DNA from: Leptospira sp. WS58.C1
Lineage (GTDB): Bacteria > Spirochaetota > Leptospiria > Leptospirales > Leptospiraceae
Length of the DNA stretch: 64,000 nt
Direction: 5' to 3'
Assembly (NCBI RefSeq): GCF_040833995.1
Contig: NZ_CP162137.1
Span: 1,267,001-1,331,000, forward strand
Shown: one piece after another, positions 38,394 to 47,034 of the stretch
How the letters are laid out: every line of letters starts with the position of its first letter
How positions within the stretch are numbered: position 1 is the first letter of the stretch
Made by a program: the position numbers and the translations under genes
Notes under the pieces: model-generated
Databases searched by the model: none
What the model was told of the DNA's origin: nothing
The model's input: only the letters and a program-made list of their open reading frames with translations

Positions 38394-38566
38394 TCTCCCT
38401 TTTCTACTACTCTTCCCTTATCGGAAATGTCTTTTTCTCTGGGAGAATATTCCCGGTCCGGAAACACAACTCTGAAACCGGAACCTTCATTCCTTTGTGG
38501 AAACATGAGTCTTTGTAAAAAACGATACGTTAAATATGCGAATAATATAATTAAAAGGAGTTTCAT
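38390..38566 (-). CDS. 58-residue single-helix membrane protein
   Basis: A short gene starting MKLLLIILFAYLTYRFLQRLMF, one transmembrane helix, followed by a charged cytoplasmic or periplasmic tail (EYSPREKDISDKGRVVEKGE). An AGGAG-like site lies upstream on the complement (ACTCC context) and its TGA overlaps the ATG of the lipoprotein gene by four bases. That overlap and the well-formed helix make it credible despite its size. The function is unknown. Confidence 0.65.
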   Translation of the reverse strand: MKLLLIILFAYLTYRFLQRLMFPQRNEGSGFRVVFPDREYSPREKDISDKGRVVEKGE

Positions 38567-38606
38567 CTCTGTCTTTAGGTCCGATTTTAGCTCGACCTTT
38601 TAAGTC

Positions 38607-38754
38607 TATACTTACCGGAAAAGTGATTCCGGCAACCCGATTTCCAAAAAACAGAGTTGCGGGTTTGGGTAATGATATTACTTTTTAGGAAATAACGGGA
38701 ATACCCGAATGTGAGCCACTTGCCCCCTGGATATAGTCCAGGCGGGGCATTTTT
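38607..38754 (+). ncRNA. Possible free-standing structured RNA
   Basis: A protein-free interval on the + strand with a good -10 box (TATACT, 38607-38612) and a chain of hairpins. These are CCGGAA-TTCCGG (38615-38632), CAACCCG with CGGGTTTG (about 38634 to 38665), GTAAT-GAT-ATTAC, CGGG-AATA-CCCG, and finally a strong terminator at 38721-38754. No + strand gene lies upstream or downstream for it to lead, since both neighbours are on the minus strand. A role as a small RNA is inference; I could not match it to 6S, SRP, tmRNA or a riboswitch class. Confidence 0.4.
38721..38754 (+). terminator. Terminator with no upstream + strand gene
   Basis: TGCCCC-CTGGA (38721-38731) pairs with TCCAG-GC-GGGGCA (38737-38749), followed by TTTTT. 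The T-run is on the + strand only, so it ends a rightward transcript that starts within 38567-38720. Confidence 0.8.
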
Positions 38755-38814
38755 CTATACGATTCGAGAAGGTTCGGTAATCGAGAGAATCCCGGTCAGA
38801 AGGAAGAAACTGGA

Positions 38815-39255
38815 TCAGATAAATCCGGACTCGCTATATATATAATTTTTTAAGTTTTTATTCTCTTCTTCCGTTTTCGCAATTTTGGCTTTAACAGCGT
38901 CCCCAATGGAGACAATTCCCACCAATCTGTTTCCATCCAAAATTGGCATGTGCCGGATCCTTTTTTTTAGCATAATGGAAAGTACTTCATCCACTTGATC
39001 GTTCGGCTGCATTGTAGTCAATGTGGTGGACATTAGATCCGCCACTGTCTTCTCGAATACCGCTTCCCGATCTGTCGAGGCGAAATGAAGTAAATCCCTT
39101 TCTGTAAATATACCGGCGAGTTTCCCTTCTTTTAGCACGATCACGGAACCTATATCATACTTGGTCATAAATCGGATCGCTTCCCAAACGGTGGTACTGG
39201 GCTCCACCGAGAGGATCTTTCGGTCCTTTTTCTCCAAGATATCTTTTACCAGCAT
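38815..39255 (-). CDS. Tandem CBS-domain protein
   Basis: A 146-residue protein starting at the ATG at 39255, with AGAGG just upstream; a TTG at 39273 is less likely. Two CBS motifs fill the protein: SVEPSTTVWEAIRFMTKYDIGSVIVL...GKLAGIFTERDLL (about 15-60) and TMQPNDQVDEVLSIMLKKRIRHMPIL..NRLVGIVSIGDAVK (about 80-125). CBS pairs bind adenosine nucleotides and act as energy or ligand sensors. No partner domain is fused, so it is a stand-alone sensor of unknown target. Confidence 0.88.
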   Translation of the reverse strand: MLVKDILEKKDRKILSVEPSTTVWEAIRFMTKYDIGSVIVLKEGKLAGIFTERDLLHFASTDREAVFEKTVADLMSTTLTTMQPNDQVDEVLSIMLKKRIRHMPILDGNRLVGIVSIGDAVKAKIAKTEEENKNLKNYIYSESGFI

Positions 39256-39604
39256 GGCTACCTCTAGGCCCAAAGTGTAGTTTTGAGGGAGCTTCGATTC
39301 AAGGACTTTTTTTGGAAAAAAGAGGTCGGAACTATGACAAGCTTTTGGTTCTTTTAGTCGAATGAGCGGAAAAATGAGGACTAAAATTCGAAAAAGACAA
39401 TAAAATAGGACTGTTTTTAAATCCGGAAAATTCGGCGATTTATTCCCGGATTTATTGATGATAAAATGGATCTAAACGAAAGTTTTGAAAATTCTGCGGA
39501 AACAATCATATTCCTAAAAAAGGATTTCCCAATTCGCTCCTAACGTGGGAGCATAACGGGAGAGCCGCAGTTTTTACCATCTCTGGAATATATTATTAGC
39601 GAAC
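39256..39604. other. Gene-free promoter region between divergent genes
   Basis: An AT-rich 349-bp spacer between the CBS gene and the sensor-kinase-like gene. Only very short reading frames occur (for example a 25-codon one from about 39466 without a ribosome site). A TATATTATT stretch at about 39589 could be the -10 box of the downstream gene. I see no repeat element. Confidence 0.4.
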
Positions 39605-41098
39605 ATGAGTTCTTCTTCAGAACAGCCGAATATTCTAATCGTCGAGGACGAGTGGCTTCTATCTTTCAACCTTCAAAAGACTCTTCAAAATTTAGGTTAT
39701 AAGGTTGCGGGAGTTGCCGCAAACGGTCTGGACGCACAATCTATTTTTAAGGAAACCGATCCTGATTTGGTCCTTATGGATATCTCTATCGAAGGGGATA
39801 TGGACGGGATCCAAACAGCACAACATATCCAAAGGATCAAAGACGTTCCGATCGTTTTTATGACTGCGTATACCGACGACTCCACGTTCATGAGGGCGAT
39901 GGACGCGGCTTCTACCTATGCTTATATCACTAAACCGTTCCAAAATCATCAACTTAAGTCTTCGATTGAGATCGCACTTCGCCAACAAAAACGTTTGGGT
40001 ATAGTCAAGGAAAGCGGTAAAGAATTTAAGAATGTGATCCAAAGTATTTCGGAAGGTGCAGTTTCTTTGGATGGAGATGGGAATATCATTTTTCTAAATC
40101 ATTCCGCAGAGGAACTGACAGGTTGGACTTTGGAAGAGGCGCTTGGAAAACCGGGAGATGTGGTACTTTCTTTTATCCAAACCCAGATCGGTTCCGGAGA
40201 ACATCCTGATAATCTCGGCCATAATCTCAGATATATTCCGGCAGTACTCGTAAGAAAGGACGATCGAAAGATCCGAGTGGGATTCAGAGTTTCTCCTATT
40301 CGGGACGAGGCAAATCGGATTGTAGGAAGTATCGTAACCTTCTCCGAATTGGACCTTTTGTCCGTATCCGAAAAAAGGATCTCGGAAATGGAGAAGGTGA
40401 TCCAATCCGAAAAAAGATTGGAGTCCATCCAGAAATTGGCCGCAGGTATCGCCCATGAGATCAATAATCCACTTATGGGTGTGATCAATTACGGAAATAT
40501 TATTCGGAACAAAAAGGATCTTCCTGCGGATATTCGAAATTATGCGAGAGTGATCATAGAACAAGGAGAAAGGATCTCCGGTATAATCCGAAATCTGATC
40601 TTATTCTCCCGTTCGGACAATGAAGAACCTAGTTGGTGTAAGCTGGACGATATTTTAGTCGGGGTGGAAGGGATTATCTCCGAATTATTAAAGTCTAAAA
40701 ATCTGGAAATTTCCAAAAATATTTCCGACGATCTGCCGGATGTTTTCTTAAAACAGAATCAAATTAAAGAAGTATTATATTACCTTTTGTATTTTTATGC
40801 GGATGGGGTCGGTTCGGATCTAAAAGGAAGCACAATCTATTTTAATGCCGTGTTAGAAGATAATAAAACAGATCCGGGAAAGGACTTGGTCTTAAGACTT
40901 TCCGGGACCTTGAACGGAGAACTAGATCCTGAAAATGCCTTCCAACCTTTTGAGCGGATTCAATCCGATGACTCTAGGATAGGGATGGGGCTTTCCGTTT
41001 GTTATGGGATCATACAATCCAATCAAGGGAAACTGGATGTTCAAAAATCCAGCTCCGGCACTGATTTCCATATCCGCCTTCCTGTGCAGATAAAATAG
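39605..41098 (+). CDS. REC-PAS-HisKA hybrid sensor with a degenerate ATPase domain
   Basis: A 497-residue cytoplasmic protein. The N-terminal receiver (1-125) has the acidic pair ED14-E, phosphoacceptor Asp59, Thr of TAYT and Lys110 (ITKPF). A PAS domain follows (about 140-255, ISEGAVSLDGDGNIIFLNHSAEELTGW), then HisKA with His284 in AAGIAHEINNPLMGV. The C-terminal ATPase domain keeps the G2 box (RIGMGLSVCYGII), but the N box reads YLLYFYADG instead of NLLxNAxDA and the DxGxG box is replaced by SGTLNGEL. Phosphotransfer by this protein is therefore doubtful; it may act as a scaffold or phosphatase. Confidence 0.85.
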   Translation: MSSSSEQPNILIVEDEWLLSFNLQKTLQNLGYKVAGVAANGLDAQSIFKETDPDLVLMDISIEGDMDGIQTAQHIQRIKDVPIVFMTAYTDDSTFMRAMDAASTYAYITKPFQNHQLKSSIEIALRQQKRLGIVKESGKEFKNVIQSISEGAVSLDGDGNIIFLNHSAEELTGWTLEEALGKPGDVVLSFIQTQIGSGEHPDNLGHNLRYIPAVLVRKDDRKIRVGFRVSPIRDEANRIVGSIVTFSELDLLSVSEKRISEMEKVIQSEKRLESIQKLAAGIAHEINNPLMGVINYGNIIRNKKDLPADIRNYARVIIEQGERISGIIRNLILFSRSDNEEPSWCKLDDILVGVEGIISELLKSKNLEISKNISDDLPDVFLKQNQIKEVLYYLLYFYADGVGSDLKGSTIYFNAVLEDNKTDPGKDLVLRLSGTLNGELDPENAFQPFERIQSDDSRIGMGLSVCYGIIQSNQGKLDVQKSSSGTDFHIRLPVQIK

Positions 41099-41214
41099 GG
41101 GCTGTGCTTTAAGCTCACTCCGAGCCTGGGATTTCTTGCCGAAAATCGATGGAAATTTTGGGCTTCGCTCCAAAACTAGTCATCAGATCGATAAAACCAA
41201 TAGGTATAACTGGA

Positions 41215-42270
41215 ATGTTAGATAAAATCAAGAGCGCATTAGGTGCGGAAGCGGATTCTCTCTTAAATCATGTCTCTAAAACCATCCCCAAGGAAACCCT
41301 GACCATCCCTGGTCCGAATTACATTGACGAAATTTTTGCTAAGACCGACAGAAACAACTCTGTTCTTAAAAATTTCCAATCCATCTACAATACAGGGCGT
41401 CTTGCCGGAACGGGATATCTTTCCATCCTTCCTGTGGACCAAGGAATCGAGCATAGTGCTGGGGCATCTTTCGCTAAAAACCCTGCATATTTCGATCCGG
41501 AAAACATCGTAAAACTTGCAATCGAAGGTGGATGTAACGCAGTCGCTTCCACTCTTGGAGTTTTAGGATTGGTTTCCCGAAAATACGCGCACAAAATCCC
41601 TTTTGTAGTTAAGATCAATCATAACGAACTTCTAAGTTATCCGAACAAATTCGACCAGATCCTCTTTGCAAATGTGGAGCAGGCATTTGATATGGGAGCT
41701 GCTGCCGTAGGAGCTACTATCTATTACGGTTCCGACGAAAGTTCTAGACAGATCCAAGAGATCTCGGAAGCCTTTCATAGAGCTCATGAACTTGGACTTG
41801 TTACCATTCTTTGGGCTTATCTCAGAAACGATTCTTTCAAAAACGATAAGGCTGATTATCATATCGCAACCGACCTTACCGGACAAGCAAACCACTTGGC
41901 TGCAACCATCGAAGCGGATATCGTAAAACAAAAATTACCTGAGACCAACTTGGGTGGATTTAGAGATCTGAAATTCGGCAAAAAAGACGATAAGATGTAC
42001 ACCGATCTTTCTTCCGAGCATCCGATCGATATGGCTAGATACCAAGTAGCCAACTGTTATATGGGTAAGATCGGTCTGATCAACTCCGGCGGACCTTCCG
42101 GTTCCAACGATTTAGGCGACGCAGTCAAAGCTGCAGTCATTAACAAAAGAGCAGGTGGAATGGGACTTATTTCGGGAAGAAAGGCATTCCAAAAGCCGAT
42201 GAAAGACGGAGTTGCATTGTTAAACGCCATCCAAGACGTTTATTTGTCCAAAGACGTAACGATCGCATAA
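41215..42270 (+). CDS. fbaB: Class I fructose-bisphosphate aldolase (FbaB/DhnA type)
   Basis: A glycolytic/gluconeogenic enzyme splitting fructose 1,6-bisphosphate through a Schiff-base lysine. I prefer the ATG at 41215 (351 residues, [10 protein letters not shown]); the frame is open from 41149. Family blocks include the [21 protein letters not shown] phosphate loop, [27 protein letters not shown] with the probable Schiff-base lysine region, and [16 protein letters not shown]. Late in the protein comes [17 protein letters not shown] with the phosphate-binding Gly-Ser residues. A hairpin terminator lies about 130 bp downstream. Confidence 0.9.
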   Translation: MLDKIKSALGAEADSLLNHVSKTIPKETLTIPGPNYIDEIFAKTDRNNSVLKNFQSIYNTGRLAGTGYLSILPVDQGIEHSAGASFAKNPAYFDPENIVKLAIEGGCNAVASTLGVLGLVSRKYAHKIPFVVKINHNELLSYPNKFDQILFANVEQAFDMGAAAVGATIYYGSDESSRQIQEISEAFHRAHELGLVTILWAYLRNDSFKNDKADYHIATDLTGQANHLAATIEADIVKQKLPETNLGGFRDLKFGKKDDKMYTDLSSEHPIDMARYQVANCYMGKIGLINSGGPSGSNDLGDAVKAAVINKRAGGMGLISGRKAFQKPMKDGVALLNAIQDVYLSKDVTIA

Positions 42271-42403
42271 GGCCAGTAGTTCCTAAAGCACGCGCGGCGA
42301 AACTTTAGTTACGTTGTTCCTGAAGCTTGCTTTACGAACGATAAGAGCCGTTCAAAAACATTGATCGTTTTTCCGGAACAAAAAAAAACGGAAAAATTCG
42401 AGG

Positions 42404-42444
42404 GGAAAGCCGGTCCACTAAAGTGGATTTGCTTTCCTTTTTTT
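42404..42444 (+). terminator. Terminator after the aldolase gene
   Basis: GGAAAGC-CGGTCCACT (42404-42419) pairs with AGTGGATTT-GCTTTCC (42422-42437), a long near-perfect stem followed by seven T. Between it and the aldolase stop lie two degenerate half copies of the short palindrome family (AGTAGTTCCTAAAGC, ACGTTGTTCCTGAAGC). Confidence 0.85.
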
Positions 42445-42520
42445 ATCGGTATACATTAGAGCCATTTGCTCTTGAAAATCGCATAGCGGATTATAAAAAT
42501 ATTATAATAAAGAGGCTCTT

Positions 42521-43501
42521 ATGGAGATCAAAAAAGGTTTTGCGGATGCGATAGGGAACACTCCTTTGATCCGTTTGAATTATTTTTCGGACCAAACAGG
42601 CTGTGAAATATTAGGAAAAGCTGAATTCTTAAATCCGGGAGGTTCCGTTAAGGACAGGGCCGCATTATTCATTATAGAAGAAGCGGAGAAGAAGGGGCTC
42701 TTAAAGCCCGGCGGGACAGTGGTCGAAGGCACCGCCGGAAACACGGGGATTGGACTTGTGCATATCTGCAATGCAAAGGGATATAAATGCCTGATCGTGA
42801 TCCCTGATACACAATCTAAAGAAAAAATAGATCTACTTAGGACACTTGGGGCTGAGGTCAGAACGGTTCCTGCCGTTCCCTATAAGGATCCTGGAAATTA
42901 TGTAAAAGTTTCCGCTCGAATTGCGGAAGAAACCCCGAATGCAATCTGGGCCAACCAATTCGACAATATGGCAAACCGTTTAGCACATTATCATACAACC
43001 GGGCCCGAGATCTGGAGACAAACGGATGGGAAAGTGGATGCTTGGCTTGCGTCGCTCGGAACTGGAGGAACATTTAGCGGAACTGCAATGTTCTTAAAGG
43101 AAAAAAATCCGAAGATCAAAACGATCGTAGCAGAGCCTTATGGATCAGCAATTTATAATTTTGTAAAGAAAGGGGAACTTTCCTCGGAAGGGAATTCTTT
43201 CACAGAAGGGATAGGTAACGGAAGAATTACCGAAAATATGAAGGATGCTCCTTTTGACGATGCGATCCGAGTTACGGATGCGGAATGTTTGGAGTTTATT
43301 TATACTCTTCTGCGCAAAGACGGATTGTTTGTCGGCGGTTCCAGCGGGATTAATGTAGGGGCCGCCGTAAAACTTGCAAAAGAATTAGGCCCGGGACATA
43401 CTATCGTTACCGTTCTGGCAGACAGCGGAGCAAGATACCAGTCCAGATTATACGATCAGGACTGGTTGAAATCAAAGGGGCATTCGATTCCGGAAATTTA
43501 G
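42521..43501 (+). CDS. cysK: Cysteine synthase A (O-acetylserine sulfhydrylase)
   Basis: A 326-residue PLP enzyme that makes cysteine from O-acetylserine and sulfide. The PLP lysine is in NPGGSVKDRAA, the phosphate loop is VEGTAGNTGIGL, and the GTGGTFSG loop and GSSGINVGAA motif are intact. The family's cystathionine synthase branch looks similar, but the short C-terminus without a CBS domain favours CysK. The gene stands alone after the terminator. Its TAG overlaps the TAA of the convergent gene by sharing TTTAG. Confidence 0.9.
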   Translation: MEIKKGFADAIGNTPLIRLNYFSDQTGCEILGKAEFLNPGGSVKDRAALFIIEEAEKKGLLKPGGTVVEGTAGNTGIGLVHICNAKGYKCLIVIPDTQSKEKIDLLRTLGAEVRTVPAVPYKDPGNYVKVSARIAEETPNAIWANQFDNMANRLAHYHTTGPEIWRQTDGKVDAWLASLGTGGTFSGTAMFLKEKNPKIKTIVAEPYGSAIYNFVKKGELSSEGNSFTEGIGNGRITENMKDAPFDDAIRVTDAECLEFIYTLLRKDGLFVGGSSGINVGAAVKLAKELGPGHTIVTVLADSGARYQSRLYDQDWLKSKGHSIPEI

Positions 43502-44496
43502 AAACTGCTCACATATCTTAGGTCGGTGCGGTATTCCCATAGATTGCTCGCGCCACCGGCAGCGATCGGCATATAATTACTTTTGAAATTGAATCCTTCT
43601 TTGACTGCTTCTCCGGAAGGCGTTTGGATGATATTATGGGTCGCCCATTTTTGGCCTAAAAAATAACTCTGGGCCAATTGGATCAAATATAACCCGATAC
43701 CCGCATAAAGTCCTGTTCTGCTATAGGTTTCATATTGGTTTTCCTTACTTTTGAAGGAATTGTATTCTGAAATACTGTCCGATTGTAATTTAGTCACAAG
43801 AACTGAGGCGCCCGTAATACCGGAGCCTTGGATCTGCGCATACGTAACCGGATCTTCGAATAAAATTTTACTCAGACGATTTTCCGCTTTATTACCTTGT
43901 TCCGTTGCAGCTTGGCTTCCGCCGATTGCAACGATAAACGAAAGACCGATCGCTATCTGATAAGCCCTCGCATAGTTCTCATGTTTCATGGTGGAAAGTC
44001 CCCATCCAGGGAGGATCGCAGACTTCCAAACTGGTTCCCAAGGACTTCTATTGGCGGAAATATATTCTTCCCAGCTGGAATCTTGCTCGTCTATGTATTT
44101 TTCGATCAATGCCAGACGTTTTTGGACCGCCTTATAACTGTTCTCCTTAATCATTTGTTCCAGAAGGATCGTGTCCAATTGTTCTTCTTTTTCGGGCTTC
44201 TTTCCGTCTTTATTCAGTTTCTTTTTTTCAGCTTCGAATACTTTTGCAAGTTCCGCCTCATCTTTGATATCTTTGAAGATGATCTTTAAGATTTGTGACT
44301 TGGCCAAAGTTTGCCTTTTGGTTTCTTTCAGGATCGTAACGGTATCCGTGGATTGATCGATTACGGTTCCGTAGGTTTTTTCGCCGTTCTTTAAAAGGAT
44401 CGTTTCTGCCCAAACTTGGCTGAATGAGATCGTAAGGAAGATCACGGATATTGATACGGATTTAGGTCCAGGTAAAATTGAGCGGAGATTTTTCAT
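43498..44496 (-). CDS. Exported or membrane protein with DUF5683-like region
   Basis: I choose the ATG at 44496 (332 residues), preceded by AAAGG; a GTG at 44538 adds 14 residues. A signal peptide or anchor (VSISVIFLTISFSQVWA) leads into ETILLKNGEKTYGTVIDQSTDTVTIL, a small beta domain. A charged helical stretch follows. The C-terminal half has WKSAILPGWGLSTMKHENYARAYQIAIGLSFIVAIGG, a Pro-Gly-Trp-Gly entry to two or three membrane helices as in DUF5683-type proteins. The function is unknown. The gene converges on cysK with overlapping stop codons. Confidence 0.65.
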   Translation of the reverse strand: MKNLRSILPGPKSVSISVIFLTISFSQVWAETILLKNGEKTYGTVIDQSTDTVTILKETKRQTLAKSQILKIIFKDIKDEAELAKVFEAEKKKLNKDGKKPEKEEQLDTILLEQMIKENSYKAVQKRLALIEKYIDEQDSSWEEYISANRSPWEPVWKSAILPGWGLSTMKHENYARAYQIAIGLSFIVAIGGSQAATEQGNKAENRLSKILFEDPVTYAQIQGSGITGASVLVTKLQSDSISEYNSFKSKENQYETYSRTGLYAGIGLYLIQLAQSYFLGQKWATHNIIQTPSGEAVKEGFNFKSNYMPIAAGGASNLWEYRTDLRYVSSF

Positions 44497-44631
44497 TCGA
44501 ATACCTTTTCGGCCTTTACACTTTTCTCCCTTTGTCACCTTCGTAAGGCCTTAGAGTCAACGTAAAAACTTGACTTCACTTTTTGAATTCAGGGATTTTT
44601 CCTTGCCTTGGAATGTAATTCGGGAAATAAA

Positions 44632-44922
44632 ATGAGTATGATAAATTTCCGAACTCGGATCTTGGTTTTGATCTTGAGTTATCTCTGTTGGATCGCGACT
44701 TCCGTTTTCGGAGTTTCTCCGGAACCTCCCAAGGATACTAAGAACCAAGAGGTTTCTCCCAAAAAAGAAAAACCTTCTCAGACTCAAGGATGTTGTCGGA
44801 TCAAATATGAGGGAGGAGGGATCGATTATTTTCCTTCCACTGAGGAAGAATGTGTGGCCAAACCGGGATTCCAAAGTTTTGAAAAAAATTCAGCTCTCTG
44901 CTTTCAATCCCTTTGGGATTAG
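44632..44922 (+). CDS. Small secreted cysteine-containing protein
   Basis: A 96-residue protein from the ATG at 44632 (GGGA site). The signal peptide (ILVLILSYLCWIATSVFG) is followed by a Lys/Pro-rich linker (PPKDTKNQEVSPKKEKP) and a compact end with four cysteines (GCCRIKYEGGG, EEECVAKPG, ALCFQS), likely two disulfides. No domain is recognised. It is divergent from the 43498 gene. The stop lies inside a perfect 16-bp palindrome, ATTAGAATATTCTAAT (44918-44933). Confidence 0.6.
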   Translation: MSMINFRTRILVLILSYLCWIATSVFGVSPEPPKDTKNQEVSPKKEKPSQTQGCCRIKYEGGGIDYFPSTEEECVAKPGFQSFEKNSALCFQSLWD

Positions 44923-44950
44923 AATATTCTAATTAATAATTCTTTTAGAT

Positions 44951-45108
44951 TCGCACCGAGTATACAGGGTTCACTGAGAGTTTTGACGCTGGAGTTCCAA
45001 CATCGTAAAAATATAAAATCACCAAGTTTGAAAATTATCGACCAAACTCTTCGCGACTTTGCTCTTTTCCGTGAGAAAACCCTCCTTGTCCTCCGAACTC
45101 TATGCGAA
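44951..45108. repeat. Nested TTCGCA-TGCGAA palindromic element (158 bp)
   Basis: The outer arms are TTCGCACCGAGTATACAGGG (from 44951) and CCTCCGAACTCTATGCGAA (to 45108). Between them lies GCTGGAGTTCCAACATCG (44990-45007), a member of the short palindrome family. It lies in the convergent gap before the 45132 gene, 28 bp after the small secreted gene. Confidence 0.6.
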
Positions 45109-45131
45109 ACTTTCAGTGAGAAAACCGCAGA

Positions 45132-46163
45132 TTACTTTTTCTCCAAGTCCTCTTCCGATTCGAATTCTTCCGCTTCCTTCTGCGATTTTTTGGCGGAATC
45201 TCTCCATTCCGGAATTTCAAAAGAAATGGAAGTAGTGATCGCATAATCATAAAGACGGATCTCCGGATCCCGGATCAAAGGAAGACGTCCTGCGACCGTG
45301 AGGTAAGTACCTTTCGTCAGAGTATAATTGAAACCTAAACTAGCTTCTTTGAAAGCTTTCGGGAATTTTTTTTGGGTTTCGGAATCTTCTTCCAAAAGAC
45401 TACCGCCTCCGATCACGTTAACATAAGGAGTCCGATATAAAAATCCTCCAAAAACGCTAAAATCTTTGGTCCAAAAATAGGTAACGTATGCAAACCACTG
45501 TGTGATTTTTTGGATTTCCTGACGTTCTTCAGATGTCTGAGTAGCGGAACTTCGGGCCCAATAAGGAAGTCCCGATTGGTTATCCATGCTTGGATAATCC
45601 TTGGAAAGAGGGAAGATCCCGGAACCTCGAAGTACGAATAAAAATTCTTTCCAAGTAGCTCCTAACGTAAGATTTGTGATCCCGGAATAATAATCCCCTC
45701 CTGCAAATTTATCGGTATCCGCACCTGAGGGAAAACCGAGCCTACCTTCTAAAATAAGGAAAAAAGGCCAGCCCGTATCTATCAACGGATTCCATTTGGC
45801 TCCTATGAAGGCTTTGCCGTAACGAGCCGCATCACTTCTATCCTTCTGTTCATAATACGTCCAAGGAGCGCTAAAGTTTGCAGCGAATTTACCGCCTGCA
45901 AAATTGAATTCACCGAAAACAGTGGTGGTATGTAAATTGGAGTTATCGATCGTACCTTTTTGGAAATCCTGTGTAAGTAAAAAATAATCGGATGGTTTTT
46001 CCCTTTTTCCCGTAAAAGGATCCACAAATCTTGTGGAAGATATCAAACTTTGTCCTTCTGCGGCGTGATGAGCGAAAATTTCTCCTCCTAACAAAAGCAA
46101 AGAGAAGGATACAATCCCTTGGATAAAGGTTATCAAAAATCGTTTTTTTATAATTAGAAACAT
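45132..46163 (-). CDS. Outer-membrane barrel-like protein of the MbnPH cluster
   Basis: A 343-residue exported protein. The signal peptide ends near GGEIFA and the mature N-terminus is HHAAEGQS. Alternating strands with aromatic girdle residues (TTTVFGEFNFAGGKFAANFSAPWTYYEQ, FAYVTYFWTKDFSVFGGFLYRTPYVNV, ASLGFNYTLTKGTYLTVAGRLPL) point to a beta barrel in the outer membrane. The very C-terminal tail is charged (ESEEDLEKK) rather than ending in Phe. It overlaps the upstream lipoprotein gene by 10 bp and is the last gene of the cluster with mbnH and mbnP, so a role in metal entry or export is a reasonable inference. The paired histidines after the cleavage site could bind metal. Confidence 0.65.
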   Translation of the reverse strand: MFLIIKKRFLITFIQGIVSFSLLLLGGEIFAHHAAEGQSLISSTRFVDPFTGKREKPSDYFLLTQDFQKGTIDNSNLHTTTVFGEFNFAGGKFAANFSAPWTYYEQKDRSDAARYGKAFIGAKWNPLIDTGWPFFLILEGRLGFPSGADTDKFAGGDYYSGITNLTLGATWKEFLFVLRGSGIFPLSKDYPSMDNQSGLPYWARSSATQTSEERQEIQKITQWFAYVTYFWTKDFSVFGGFLYRTPYVNVIGGGSLLEEDSETQKKFPKAFKEASLGFNYTLTKGTYLTVAGRLPLIRDPEIRLYDYAITTSISFEIPEWRDSAKKSQKEAEEFESEEDLEKK

Positions 46164-47020
46164 GAATAAAATATCAAAACTTGGCCGTTCGTTTTCAGGT
46201 TCTCCAGGATTTCGGAATGTAAGACCGTATTCTGGAAATCGTTGATCGTGATCTCCGAGGAGGGGAGCGAAAAGATCCCGTCCAAAATAGAGAAAGACGA
46301 TCCGGCTCTCTGGGAAAGTAATCCGTCCGTTCTTAAACCTATGGAGAAAGGAATATTTTTCGTATAGGGTATTTCCAATGCGCAGGAAACCTCCACTTGG
46401 AATTCGGCTTCTCGTAATTCTAAATGGACCGTCTTAGTCGTTGATCCATTAAAAATTTGGAATGTAAGAAGAATGTCCGAAAATTCCCCGTAAATATGTT
46501 CCAAAGTCCCGTAAGGCACGGGGGGAAAGGGGGATAAACTTTGTCTTCTGACTGCTCCGGTTAAGGAATTAAAATTGGAGCTGGAGATATCTCCCGGAGA
46601 AAAACTTCCCTTGATCCCGTATTTTTTAGAGTAGGAACCTGTTCCGGTTGTGGGAGTTTCCGAACCTCCTGAATGGAATATATGATATCCTCCATCCGAA
46701 GAAGAAGAAACCGAGAAAGAATTTTCAGGAGCCTTGAACAACATAGAAATACTTTCTAGGACAACTTCATTATTCGTGAGTTGGATCTGATAAGTAGAAC
46801 TTCCATTTAATGTAAAAGAACCTATATCGGGATCTCCCTGATCGTCCGAGTAGTACAACCAGGGAGAAATAATAGCTCTTCTTTCGTCCAAAATTCGGAA
46901 CAGAGCTTGAAGTTCTTCCGATTCTTCTTTCGCGGAATTCCCTAATGTCCCAAAGGTGCAAGCCTGAAAAGAGAATAGAAGTAGGAAGATATATTCGAAT
47001 TTTATTTTATTCTGGATCAT
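46154..47020 (-). CDS. Lipoprotein of the MbnPH cluster, unknown function
   Basis: A 288-residue protein with a lipobox (LFSFQAC, Cys21). The mature part is Ser/Gly-rich and beta-like (FTLNGSSTYQIQLTNNEVVLESISMLFKA), with two later cysteines (VSCALEI, FYSCF). I recognise no domain. It lies 14 bp after mbnH and overlaps the barrel gene, so it belongs to the same transcript. A role as an accessory metal-binding or docking lipoprotein is inference only; it has few Met and His residues to support direct copper binding. Confidence 0.6.
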   Translation of the reverse strand: MIQNKIKFEYIFLLLFSFQACTFGTLGNSAKEESEELQALFRILDERRAIISPWLYYSDDQGDPDIGSFTLNGSSTYQIQLTNNEVVLESISMLFKAPENSFSVSSSSDGGYHIFHSGGSETPTTGTGSYSKKYGIKGSFSPGDISSSNFNSLTGAVRRQSLSPFPPVPYGTLEHIYGEFSDILLTFQIFNGSTTKTVHLELREAEFQVEVSCALEIPYTKNIPFSIGLRTDGLLSQRAGSSFSILDGIFSLPSSEITINDFQNTVLHSEILENLKTNGQVLIFYSCF

Positions 47021-47034
47021 GTTTTTATAAAATT

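Noticed and set aside
38615..38749. Possible cobalamin or SAM riboswitch (GGAA-GTGA-TTCCGGCAACCCG and GAGCCACTTGCC look a little like riboswitch cores)
   Set aside because: The conserved cores are incomplete and in the wrong spacing, and no gene follows on the + strand; kept only as an unclassified structured RNA.
39466..39543. 25-codon reading frame in the spacer before the hybrid sensor gene
   Set aside because: No ribosome site and no recognisable feature; chance frame in AT-rich DNA.
44983..45246. 87-codon plus-strand frame over the palindromic element
   Set aside because: It lies across a repeat and runs antisense into the end of the barrel gene; no ribosome site.
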